Below are positions 1 through 6,019 of a stretch of 10,572 bases of DNA, one piece after another (position 1 is the first letter of the stretch; each line of letters starts with the position of its first letter). The position numbers and the translations under genes are program-made. Location of the stretch: the NCBI GenBank assembly GCA_036833635.1, contig DAITPJ010000067.1, forward strand, positions 1 through 10,572, written 5' to 3'. The stretch comes from Terrimesophilobacter sp036833635 (GTDB lineage Bacteria; Actinomycetota; Actinomycetes; Actinomycetales; Microbacteriaceae). Under the pieces are notes generated by a model that did no database searches, was not told the DNA's origin, and saw only the letters and a list, made by a program, of their open reading frames with translations.

Positions 1-215
1 CGCCGATCATCAACCAGCCGGAAGTCGCGATGCTCGGTGTGGGCCGCATCCTCGATCGGCCATGGGTCGTCGACGGCAAGATCGTCGTGCGCAAGATCAT
101 GGTGCTCTCGATGGTGTTCGACCACCGGGTGTGCGATGGGGACGTGCCGAGCGAGTTCATGGGATTCATCACGCGCTGCATCCAGAACCCGATCGCGCTG
201 CTCGGGGAGCTTTAG
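1..215 (+). CDS. Dihydrolipoamide acyltransferase (E2), C-terminal end, partial
   Basis: This is the 3' end of an E2 subunit of a 2-oxoacid dehydrogenase complex; the 5' part lies outside the window. The first full codon is at position 3 and the frame reads PIINQPEVAMLGVGRI, a typical strand of the E2 catalytic domain. It is followed by FDHRVCDGD, the family active-site motif DHRxxDG, with the catalytic histidine codon at 123-125. E2 enzymes transfer an acyl group from lipoyl-lysine to CoA in the cytoplasm. The visible 70 residues lack the lipoyl and E1/E3-binding domains, so the substrate (pyruvate, 2-oxoglutarate or branched-chain 2-oxoacids) cannot be decided; a branched-chain type is a guess. 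The stop codon TAG (213-215) overlaps the stop of the convergent MOSC gene. Confidence 0.9.
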   Translation, partial: PIINQPEVAMLGVGRILDRPWVVDGKIVVRKIMVLSMVFDHRVCDGDVPSEFMGFITRCIQNPIALLGEL

Positions 216-1114
216 GCCGGGAACTCGACCCGGTCGCCGACGGCGATGGCCGCCGCGCCGCCGGTTTCTACGCCGCCGGGTGCGACGCCGACGGGCGTGA
301 GGCGGATGCCGAACCACGTCTTGCCGTCCCATCGCCTGTGGCGGGCGAGAGTGCGAATCGGCTCCTTGCCGCCCTCGAGCGTCGTGGGCTCGATCGTCGT
401 CATGACGCAGCGGTCACACAGGACGGTCTTGCGGAAGGTGACGTCCCCGATCCGGATGTCGTTCCAGTCGTCTTCGGCGAACGGCTCGCCGCCCTCGACG
501 ATGACGTTCGGGCGGAAGCGCACGATGTCGAGAGGCTTCCCAGCGCCGGCGTCGCCGCTCAGGTCGCCTGGGTCGAGGTCGGGCAGGTCGGGAAGCTCCT
601 GGTCGGCGGCGACCCATTCGTTGAGCTGCCGCATCGACGCCTCCGTGACGAGCAGAAGTGGGCCATCGTCTGCGAGGGAGAGCGATTCGCCCGGCTTGCC
701 GCCGTGCTTCTCGGCGATGGGGCGGAGGGTCGGGTCCTGCTGCCAGACGAGGCGCAGCGGCAGGCCGATGCGTTCGCTGATCCAGGCGGACGCCGCGGCG
801 TCGGCGGGGGTCGCGCGGTCGAGGCCCGAGAATCCGACGGCGACGGTCGCGGCATCCGCTGGCGCGGTCACCGTGATCGACTCGCCGGCGCGGTCGAGAA
901 TCCGGATGCTGTCCGCATCCACGATCTCGGCCCTCAGGCCCAGCAGTCGGTGGACCTTCCTGGCGTTGACGTTCTTGCCCGCGTCATCCACGAGCGCCCA
1001 GCGGCGATCGCCGACGAGCCCCCACGGCTCGACGGCCGCCGAGGTCACGTCGTTGCCCGCGAAGGACTTGACCGGGTAGGTGCGCAGGCGACTCACCTGC
1101 AGCTGTTCCGCCAT
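212..1114 (-). CDS. MOSC domain-containing protein (YcbX/mARC-like)
   Basis: A 300-residue protein with an N-terminal MOSC beta-barrel domain (about residues 5-125) and a C-terminal MOSC domain (about 140-298). Seen directly: YPVKS at 13-17, GDRRW at 35-39, RFRPNV at 199-204 and the CxRC motif CDRC at 233-236 followed by VMTTIEP. In this family (E. coli YcbX, mitochondrial mARC) a conserved cysteine of that motif binds the molybdenum cofactor, and the proteins reduce N-hydroxylated compounds. The substrate here is unknown. The gene follows pxpC by 32 bases on the same strand and may be co-transcribed. Its ATG has an AAGGA directly against it, too close for a normal ribosome-binding site, and a TAGTCT hexamer 6 bases upstream, so a leaderless transcript is possible. 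A GTG at codon 7 is a weaker alternative start. Confidence 0.92.
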   Translation of the reverse strand: MAEQLQVSRLRTYPVKSFAGNDVTSAAVEPWGLVGDRRWALVDDAGKNVNARKVHRLLGLRAEIVDADSIRILDRAGESITVTAPADAATVAVGFSGLDRATPADAAASAWISERIGLPLRLVWQQDPTLRPIAEKHGGKPGESLSLADDGPLLLVTEASMRQLNEWVAADQELPDLPDLDPGDLSGDAGAGKPLDIVRFRPNVIVEGGEPFAEDDWNDIRIGDVTFRKTVLCDRCVMTTIEPTTLEGGKEPIRTLARHRRWDGKTWFGIRLTPVGVAPGGVETGGAAAIAVGDRVEFPA

Positions 1115-1120
1115 TCCTTC

Positions 1121-1126
1121 AGACTA
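1121..1126 (-). promoter_or_regulatory. Possible -10 element (TAGTCT) of a leaderless MOSC transcript
   Basis: On the minus strand TAGTCT (pattern TAnnnT) ends exactly 6 bases before the ATG at 1114. This would place a transcription start at or next to the A of the ATG, as in leaderless actinobacterial genes. The same hexamer stands at the same distance from the pxpA start. The best -35-like hexamer (CTGAGC, 18 bases upstream) is poor, so this is tentative. Confidence 0.3.
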
Positions 1127-1146
1127 TGACCCTGGGAGACGAGGGC

Positions 1147-2016
1147 TCAGCGTCCCGTCGCGAGACGGAACAGGATGGGCTGGCCCGGCCGCACCTGCGC
1201 GAGCAGGTCGAGCGAGGCATCCGTGACGACCGCGATGACCGGATAGCCGCCCGTGACCGGATGGTCGGCCGCGAGGATCGTGGGGGCGCCATCCGGTGAC
1301 ACCTGGATGGCGCCGGGCACGAGCCCCTCGCTCGGAAGCTCACGCGCATCCGTTCGTTCGAGCGCCGGCCCTTCGAGGCGTAGGCCGCGCCGGTCCGACC
1401 GCGGGGACACGTGCCACTCGCTCTCGAGCAGGGCGCCCCAGGATTCGTCAGCGAACCAGTCGCGGCGCGGCCCCGGCCGGAGCTCAAGCACGACGATGCC
1501 CTCGATCGGGGCGTCGACCGGCACGATGTCGACGGTGGGGATCGGCGTGGCCGGCTCTGGACCGACGGGGACGACCTCCCCAGACCGCAGCGGCTCCGGC
1601 CCGAGTTCGGCGAGCGTGTCGCGGGAGCGCGATCCGAGCACAGGCGGAAAATCGATCCCGCCGCGGACTGCCAGGTAGTACCGGATGCCGCGCTCGGCGA
1701 GCGGGATCACGAGCCGCTCTCCCGCGTCCAGGCGCGTCGCGGTGTGCGGCTCGACCGCGCGGCCGCCGGCCGTCACATTCCCCCGGGCCCCTGCGACCGC
1801 GAACCACAGAGGGGCATCCGCTTCCAGCTCCGCGCCGCCGAGGAGGATTTCGATGCCGGCGGCATCCGGATCGTTGCCGACGAGCCGATTGGCGAGGGCG
1901 AGGGCGCCGCGGTCCATCGCGCCTGCCGCGCCGACGCCGAGGTGGGCGAGGCCGGGGCGGCCGCGGTCCTGCACGAGTGCGAGCTGGCCGGAACTCAGGA
2001 GGAGGATCTGCGTCAT
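1147..2016 (-). CDS. pxpC: 5-oxoprolinase subunit C (biotin-dependent carboxyltransferase family, AHS2/KipA-like)
   Basis: A 289-residue protein, close to the roughly 310 residues of E. coli PxpC. With PxpA and PxpB it forms the ATP-dependent 5-oxoprolinase that opens 5-oxoproline to glutamate in the cytoplasm. Family signatures are visible: QDRGRPG at 16-22, GAMDRGALALANRLVGN at 32-48, YLAVRGGIDFPPVLGSRSR at 114-132, and near the C-terminus LAADHPVTGGYPVIAVV, matching the usual D-x-TTGGYP block. The ATG at 2016 is chosen because it makes a 4-base ATGA overlap with the pxpB stop and places the family N-terminus (TQILLLSSGQLALVQD) correctly. The open frame continues far upstream but only as a shadow of pxpB and pxpA. 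There is only a weak ribosome-binding site, which suggests translational coupling. Confidence 0.93.
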   Translation of the reverse strand: MTQILLLSSGQLALVQDRGRPGLAHLGVGAAGAMDRGALALANRLVGNDPDAAGIEILLGGAELEADAPLWFAVAGARGNVTAGGRAVEPHTATRLDAGERLVIPLAERGIRYYLAVRGGIDFPPVLGSRSRDTLAELGPEPLRSGEVVPVGPEPATPIPTVDIVPVDAPIEGIVVLELRPGPRRDWFADESWGALLESEWHVSPRSDRRGLRLEGPALERTDARELPSEGLVPGAIQVSPDGAPTILAADHPVTGGYPVIAVVTDASLDLLAQVRPGQPILFRLATGR

Positions 2017-2654
2017 GGTTCGACCACTTCGAAGCGCACGGACATACCGGGCGCGATGAGGGATGGCGGCTCGCGATCCACGTCCCACAGCACGGCGTCG
2101 GTCGTCCCGATGAGCTGCCAGCCTCCGGGCGAGCTGCGCGGGTAGATGCCGGTGAACTCGCCGGCGAGTCCGACCGATCCGGCGGGTACGGCCTCGCGCG
2201 AGGTAGCGCGGCGGGGCACCTGGAGGCCGCCGCCCGCGAGGTAGGCGAAGCCCGGGGCGAAGCCGATGAAGGCGCAGCGCCACTCGGCGAGGGAGTGCCT
2301 GGATACGAGTTCGGCGGGGGTCATGCCGAGCAGATCTGCCGTGGTGGCGAGGTCGGGGCCGTCGTAGCGCACCGGGATCGTGACGCGGGGGGCGGCATCC
2401 GGGATCGCGCGGTCGCGGTCGCTGCCCGGTGCATCGGCCCGCTGTTTTTCGATCTGCTCGATGAGCCACTGCTCGGCTGCCCGGAGCGAAAGACGCGCCG
2501 GGTCGATGCTCACAAGCACGGTGCGGGCCGCGGGCACGAGCTCGAGCACGCCCGGGAGTCGCGGGCTGTCGAGCATGCGGAAGGCGTCCATGGTCGCCTC
2601 GAGGCTGTCGAACTCGGCGAGGATCGCGCGGTCGCCGAAGGGGAGGATGTTCAT
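2013..2654 (-). CDS. pxpB: 5-oxoprolinase subunit B (carboxyltransferase domain, AHS1/KipI-like)
   Basis: A 213-residue protein, almost the length of E. coli PxpB (218). It is the partner of PxpC in the 5-oxoprolinase complex; related proteins (KipI in Bacillus) were first named as a kinase inhibitor, but the adjacent pxpA and pxpC favour the 5-oxoprolinase role. Visible motifs: an N-terminal MNILPFGDRAILAEF, GFAPGFAYL at 131-139, and the long block at 157-183 that begins PAGSVGLAGEFTGIYPRSSP and ends GGWQLIG, the AHS1 hallmark. The ATG at 2654 overlaps the pxpA stop by 4 bases (ATGA). A longer open frame upstream is a shadow of pxpA. There is no strong ribosome-binding site, again fitting coupled translation. 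Confidence 0.94.
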   Translation of the reverse strand: MNILPFGDRAILAEFDSLEATMDAFRMLDSPRLPGVLELVPAARTVLVSIDPARLSLRAAEQWLIEQIEKQRADAPGSDRDRAIPDAAPRVTIPVRYDGPDLATTADLLGMTPAELVSRHSLAEWRCAFIGFAPGFAYLAGGGLQVPRRATSREAVPAGSVGLAGEFTGIYPRSSPGGWQLIGTTDAVLWDVDREPPSLIAPGMSVRFEVVEP

Positions 2655-3400
2655 GCTCGGTGCCGGGCGAACGCTCGCAGTTCCACCCCGGCCGCAGCGA
2701 GCCGCTCCCGCACGGCCGCCGCCATCGCGACGGCGCCCGGGCTGTCGCCGTGTACGCACAGCGAGTCGACCTCGACGCGGACCAGGGTGCCATCGAGTGT
2801 CTCCACGCGCCCGTCGACCGCCATCCGGACGGCGCGCTCGGCGGCCACGAGAGGGTCGGTGATGACGGCGCCTTCTGTCGAGCGCGGCGCGAGGGTTCTG
2901 TCGGGCAGGTAGGCGCGATCGGCGAAGGCCTCGCGGAAGAACGCGACGCCGTGCCGGTCGGCCGCAGTGTGGATCGCGCTGCCGGCGAGGCCGAGGAGCG
3001 GGAGGGCGGCGTCCTTGGCTGCGAGGGCGACGGCATCCGCCTGGACGGGATCGACGGCGATGCGGTTGTAGAGGGCGCCGTGCGGTTTGAGGTAGCGGAT
3101 GCGCGTGCCGGCGCGCGTGGCGATCGCCGCGAGCGCTTCGATCTGGCGCAGGATCTCGTCGCGCAGTTCGCTGGCGTCGATCTCAACCGCGCGGCGTCCG
3201 AACCCCTCGCGGTCGGGATACGACGGATGCGCGCCGAGGCTCACGCCGTGCTCGATTGCGAGCGCGACGCACGCGCGCATCGACTCGTCGTCGCCGGCAT
3301 GCCCGCCGCACGCGACGTTGGCGCTCGTGACGATGCCGAACATCGCGGTGTCGTCGCCAACACCCTCGCCGAGGTCGCTGTTGAGGTCGATCGCTGCCAC
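2651..3400 (-). CDS. pxpA: 5-oxoprolinase subunit A (LamB/YcsF family)
   Basis: A 249-residue protein of normal family length. Conserved blocks in order: DLNSDLGEG 5-13, NVACGGHAGD 28-37, GAHPSYPDREGFGRR 56-70, YLKPHGALYN 103-112, EAFADRAYLPDRTLAPR 157-173 and SLCVHGDSPGAV 213-224. Together these identify PxpA, the subunit that with PxpBC cleaves 5-oxoproline using ATP. 5-Oxoproline forms spontaneously from glutamine and glutamate, so the enzyme acts in metabolite repair and nitrogen recovery. The GTG at 3400 puts the family N-terminus AAIDLNSD at residue 2. No ribosome-binding site precedes it: only 17 bases separate it from the N gap, and they hold a TAGTCT hexamer 6 bases before the GTG, consistent with a leaderless start. 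It is the first gene of the pxpA-pxpB-pxpC-MOSC series. Confidence 0.95.
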   Translation of the reverse strand: MAAIDLNSDLGEGVGDDTAMFGIVTSANVACGGHAGDDESMRACVALAIEHGVSLGAHPSYPDREGFGRRAVEIDASELRDEILRQIEALAAIATRAGTRIRYLKPHGALYNRIAVDPVQADAVALAAKDAALPLLGLAGSAIHTAADRHGVAFFREAFADRAYLPDRTLAPRSTEGAVITDPLVAAERAVRMAVDGRVETLDGTLVRVEVDSLCVHGDSPGAVAMAAAVRERLAAAGVELRAFARHRA

Positions 3401-3406
3401 GTTCGA

Positions 3407-3412
3407 AGACTA
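3407..3412 (-). promoter_or_regulatory. Possible -10 element (TAGTCT) of a leaderless pxpA transcript
   Basis: Minus-strand TAGTCT (TAnnnT) lies 6 bases before the GTG start of pxpA, and the bases between contain no Shine-Dalgarno sequence. Any -35 element falls inside the N gap and cannot be read. The support is the spacing, the absence of a ribosome-binding site and the matching arrangement at the MOSC gene. Confidence 0.35.
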
Positions 3413-3417
3413 GCCAA

Positions 3418-3517
3418 NNNNNNNNNNNNNNNNNNNNNNNNNNNNNNNNNNNNNNNNNNNNNNNNNNNNNNNNNNNNNNNNNNNNNNNNNNNNNNNNNNN
3501 NNNNNNNNNNNNNNNNN
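3418..3517. other. Assembly gap (100 Ns)
   Basis: Exactly 100 undetermined bases, the usual placeholder for a scaffold join of unknown length. It hides the promoter region of pxpA and the region upstream of the DUF222/HNH gene. The distance between those two genes, and whether another gene lies between them, cannot be known from this sequence. Confidence 0.98.
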
Positions 3518-3520
3518 CCG

Positions 3521-4933
3521 GTGACCCTCACCGATGAATCGACGATGGCGGATGCCCTCAAGGCGATCGCGCTCAACCTCGCCGAGACCGCTCCCCCGCG
3601 CCAGCTGTTCGCGCTCAAGGACGACGCGCTGCTCGAGACCACTGCGGCGATCGAACATCTCGGGCGCTATGTCGACGCTCTTCGGGTCGAGGCTGCCGGG
3701 GAGATCGCGCACCGCTCGAAGGGATTCGTGAGCCCCTCGGACGGGCTCGCGGCGCGGAAGGGCTGCCGCAACGCGGTTGAACTCGTCGAGCGGGTGACGC
3801 GCATCTCCGGCGCTTCCGCCGCCAGGCGCATCAAGCTCGGTAGCGAGACGCGATCATCCGGCCGGGAGCTCTCGTTCCCGCCTCGATTCCCCGTGCTCGC
3901 GGATGCGTTCGAGTCCGGCCTGCTGGGCACGGATGCCGCATCGGCGATCCTCGCCGGCATCCTTCCCGCGTTGCGCCATTGCTCGATCGCGGGCCTCAAG
4001 GCCGCGGAGGAAGAACTCGTCGCTGCGGCGATCGGGACGAGTGAACTGGTGCCGACGGCATGCACGGCGGACGAGGTCCGCCAGCAGGCGATGGTCTGGC
4101 AGGCGTATCTCGACCCGGACGGCATGGAGCCCGTCGAACGTCGGGCATGGAAGGGTCGCGGGTTTGAGGCCGGAACTCTGAGCGACGGTCTCGTCCGCGG
4201 GCGGTACGCGTTCATGCCCGAGGTCGCCGCGAAGCTCAACCGCGTCTTCGACGCCTACTTATCGCCGCGGTCGACGACGGAGTTCCGCACCCCGGAAGAG
4301 CAGGCCGAAGTCGACCTCGCCGCTGACCCCCGCAGTCGCGACCAGCAGCGCCACGACGTGATCGCGTCCATGGTGGACCACTACGCGCGCACCGACGTGC
4401 CACCGAAAATCGGCGGGGCGGCGCCGACGGTGCTCGTGACCGTTCGCGCGGAGGATCTCGCCGCCCGAGAGGGCCGCGGCCACATCGACGGGGCGAAGGC
4501 GCCGATGTCGCTCACGACCATCCGCCACCTGGCGTGCAACGGCGGCTACCAGTTCATGTCGGTCGACGCCAACGGCAGCATCCACGGCCTCGGATCGCCG
4601 CAGCGCTGCTTCACCGCAACTCAGCGGAGGGCGATCATGGCTCGCGACGGCGGATGCGTCATCCCCGGATGCACGATCCCCGCCGCCTGGTGCGAAATCC
4701 ACCACGTCGACCCGGCCGAGAACGACGGCCCCACTCATACAGACAATGGAGTCTTACTTTGCTGGGCCCACCATCGAACGATCGAAAGCTCAGGCTGGAA
4801 GATCGAGATGTTCGAGGGCGCGCCCCACGTCCTGGCTCCACCCTGGATCGACCCCCATGCCCAGTGGCGACCAGCCACCAAGTCCCCCACCATGCTCATC
4901 GGAGTCGTCGAGAGGCGCGTTGAGCGCTGCTAG
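3521..4933 (+). CDS. DUF222 and HNH endonuclease domain-containing protein (5' end uncertain)
   Basis: A family that is common and often multicopy in actinobacteria. The long N-terminal part is DUF222-like (LLETTAAIEHLGRYVDALRVEAAG early on). The C-terminus carries an HNH nuclease fold: CVIPGC (first Cys codon at 4655), EIHHVDP (His codons 4700-4705), TDNGVLLC and WAHHR, with paired cysteines that probably bind zinc. HNH domains cut DNA, but the cellular role of DUF222-HNH proteins is not established; they have been suggested to be mobile-element-related. Two in-frame starts are visible, GTG at 3521 (470 residues) and ATG at 3545 (462 residues). Because the N gap ends at 3517, the true start may lie in the gap. 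No coding frame may be read through the Ns. The TAG stop shares a CTAG with the stop of the opposing small membrane gene. Confidence 0.88.
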   Translation: MTLTDESTMADALKAIALNLAETAPPRQLFALKDDALLETTAAIEHLGRYVDALRVEAAGEIAHRSKGFVSPSDGLAARKGCRNAVELVERVTRISGASAARRIKLGSETRSSGRELSFPPRFPVLADAFESGLLGTDAASAILAGILPALRHCSIAGLKAAEEELVAAAIGTSELVPTACTADEVRQQAMVWQAYLDPDGMEPVERRAWKGRGFEAGTLSDGLVRGRYAFMPEVAAKLNRVFDAYLSPRSTTEFRTPEEQAEVDLAADPRSRDQQRHDVIASMVDHYARTDVPPKIGGAAPTVLVTVRAEDLAAREGRGHIDGAKAPMSLTTIRHLACNGGYQFMSVDANGSIHGLGSPQRCFTATQRRAIMARDGGCVIPGCTIPAAWCEIHHVDPAENDGPTHTDNGVLLCWAHHRTIESSGWKIEMFEGAPHVLAPPWIDPHAQWRPATKSPTMLIGVVERRVERC

Positions 4934-5154
4934 AAGGGTTCGCTCGAACTCGGGGTGATCGGCGGGTAGTGCTGTCCCTCCGGATACGTGGTGCGGGATG
5001 CCCGGATGCGACGAGCCTCAGACCATTTCTCATGGTCGCGAAGCGCGTGCATCACCGCGAGTCGAACGACCAGATACAGGAGCACGAGCGCGACAAGTGG
5101 AATCAGCAAGAAGTAGGTCGTCGGGTTGTTGAGACTTTGCCAGATGTCATCCAT
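4930..5154 (-). CDS. Small single-pass membrane protein, unknown function
   Basis: I do not recognise a named family. The 74-residue product has a short N-terminal stretch (MDDIWQSLNNPTTY), one strongly hydrophobic segment at about 13-36 (LLIPLVALVLLYLVVRLAV), then a charged, basic cytoplasm-like tail (ALRDHEKWSEARRIRASR) and a Ser/Pro-rich end. A GAGGA about 8 bases before the ATG is a good ribosome-binding site, which supports it as a real gene despite its length. It starts 38 bases after the stop of the HsdR-N-like gene on the same strand, so the two could share a transcript. It converges on the DUF222/HNH gene with a 4-base overlap of stop codons. Its function cannot be inferred. Confidence 0.72.
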   Translation of the reverse strand: MDDIWQSLNNPTTYFLLIPLVALVLLYLVVRLAVMHALRDHEKWSEARRIRASRTTYPEGQHYPPITPSSSEPF

Positions 5155-5192
5155 GATTACATCCTCGCAGTTGGATTCGGCGCACGCGTCAG

Positions 5193-5924
5193 CTAATCGT
5201 CGTCGATAACCAATTCCGGACGAATAACCTCGTTGCGAAGTATTTTCGCGATCTCCGACGGCTCCGGGTTGTACTTGCTTGCCCGCCTGATCTCCCTCCG
5301 TAGCGCGTCCAGGACCGGCTCACTGAGCAAGATGTCTGCGAGCGACCTCGGTGCGGTCGCGACCTTGCGCTTCCAAAGATCGTCGATGAGCTCCCTCTTG
5401 AGGGCGGCGCGATGGAGGTAAAAGAAGCCATCGACCTTGCGACTCGTAGGTTCGTCTCCCAGGATGTCGATCTCAAGGACGAGGTGAGTCGCGACCTGCT
5501 GGCCCGTCTTCGCGTACACGTGATAGACCTGCCAAACGTGCCCGTTGGTCAGGAGGATCCATTGCAACCCTTCCTTGACCGCGTAAGTTTCGACCTGTCG
5601 AAGGTGGCGCATGTTGAGCTTCTGAGTCGCCCGCTTCACCTCGATGAAGGCGACTAATTGCTTGTCAATTCGGATGCCGTAGTCGGCGAATTCTCCTCTG
5701 ACGGCAAACTCTGTGGTCAAGTCATCGAACTTGTCGTAGCCGAGTGCCTCGCAAAGGAAGTCGGTGATGATGAGGCGCGTGTCGCCTTCATTGGCGTCAC
5801 GCGCGACGATCTCCTTCAGTGGCTTCGTGAAGCGGCGAATCGCCGTCCTAATTGATGCACGCGCATCTTGTTCCCACTTCGGCCGCGTTGGACCCTTTGG
5901 GACCTCAGAGCTTAAGTCAGTCAT
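5193..5924 (-). CDS. Orphan HsdR-N-type PD-(D/E)XK nuclease-like protein
   Basis: A 243-residue protein resembling the N-terminal nuclease domain of type I restriction HsdR subunits (Pfam HSDR_N_2 type). Visible: DTRLIITDFLCEALGYDKFDD (48-68), Asp81 in FADYGI, Glu95 and Lys97 in FIEVKRA (the D...ExK catalytic pattern) and QVETY at 110-114, matching the QxxxY motif known in HsdR nucleases. No helicase domain follows, and no hsdM or hsdS gene lies in the window, so it is not a complete restriction system. Its DNA is less GC-rich than its surroundings (5641-5700 is 30 of 60 G+C, against 45 of 60 at 9241-9300), which suggests horizontal gain. The catalytic residues look intact. A chromosomal housekeeping or defence role is equally open. 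The ribosome-binding site is weak (a run of Gs about 11 bases before the ATG). Confidence 0.85.
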   Translation of the reverse strand: MTDLSSEVPKGPTRPKWEQDARASIRTAIRRFTKPLKEIVARDANEGDTRLIITDFLCEALGYDKFDDLTTEFAVRGEFADYGIRIDKQLVAFIEVKRATQKLNMRHLRQVETYAVKEGLQWILLTNGHVWQVYHVYAKTGQQVATHLVLEIDILGDEPTSRKVDGFFYLHRAALKRELIDDLWKRKVATAPRSLADILLSEPVLDALRREIRRASKYNPEPSEIAKILRNEVIRPELVIDDD

Positions 5925-6019
5925 GCGTGGCGCCCCCGTTCGTGAGCAAAGCCTATCTAGGGAACCCGCAGGCGGCTAGGTCGCGCTGTCGATAAGTGAT
6001 GCGGTTTCGGCGAACTACG
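5925..6019. other. Intergenic region without recognised features
   Basis: 95 bases between the start of the HsdR-N-like gene and the stop of the PaaG-like gene. I found no strong hairpin followed by T-rich sequence. A TAnnnT hexamer (TAGGCT, minus strand) exists, but no matching -35 element stands at the right distance, so no promoter or terminator is called. Confidence 0.5.

Noticed and set aside
62..1129. 355-residue plus-strand open frame over the MOSC gene
   Set aside because: It is antisense to a clearly recognised MOSC protein and has the Arg/Ala-rich composition of GC-rich shadow frames.
2017..3186. Upstream extension of the pxpC frame to give a 679-residue protein
   Set aside because: The extension is Arg/Pro/Ser-rich shadow translation of pxpB and pxpA; family length and the ATGA junction fix the start at 2016.
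2660..3517. Long plus-strand open frame running through the N gap into the DUF222/HNH gene
   Set aside because: The part before the gap is the antisense shadow of pxpA and the frame is continued only by undetermined bases, so the apparent fusion is an artefact.
3521..4933. DUF222/HNH gene as part of an intron, intein or insertion sequence
   Set aside because: No flanking inverted or direct repeats, intein splice motifs or group I/II intron structure were seen; the right side ends in an ordinary overlapping convergent gene, and the left side is hidden by the gap.
5193..5924. A complete type I restriction-modification system
   Set aside because: Only an HsdR-N-like nuclease domain is present; no helicase, hsdM or hsdS is found on either side.
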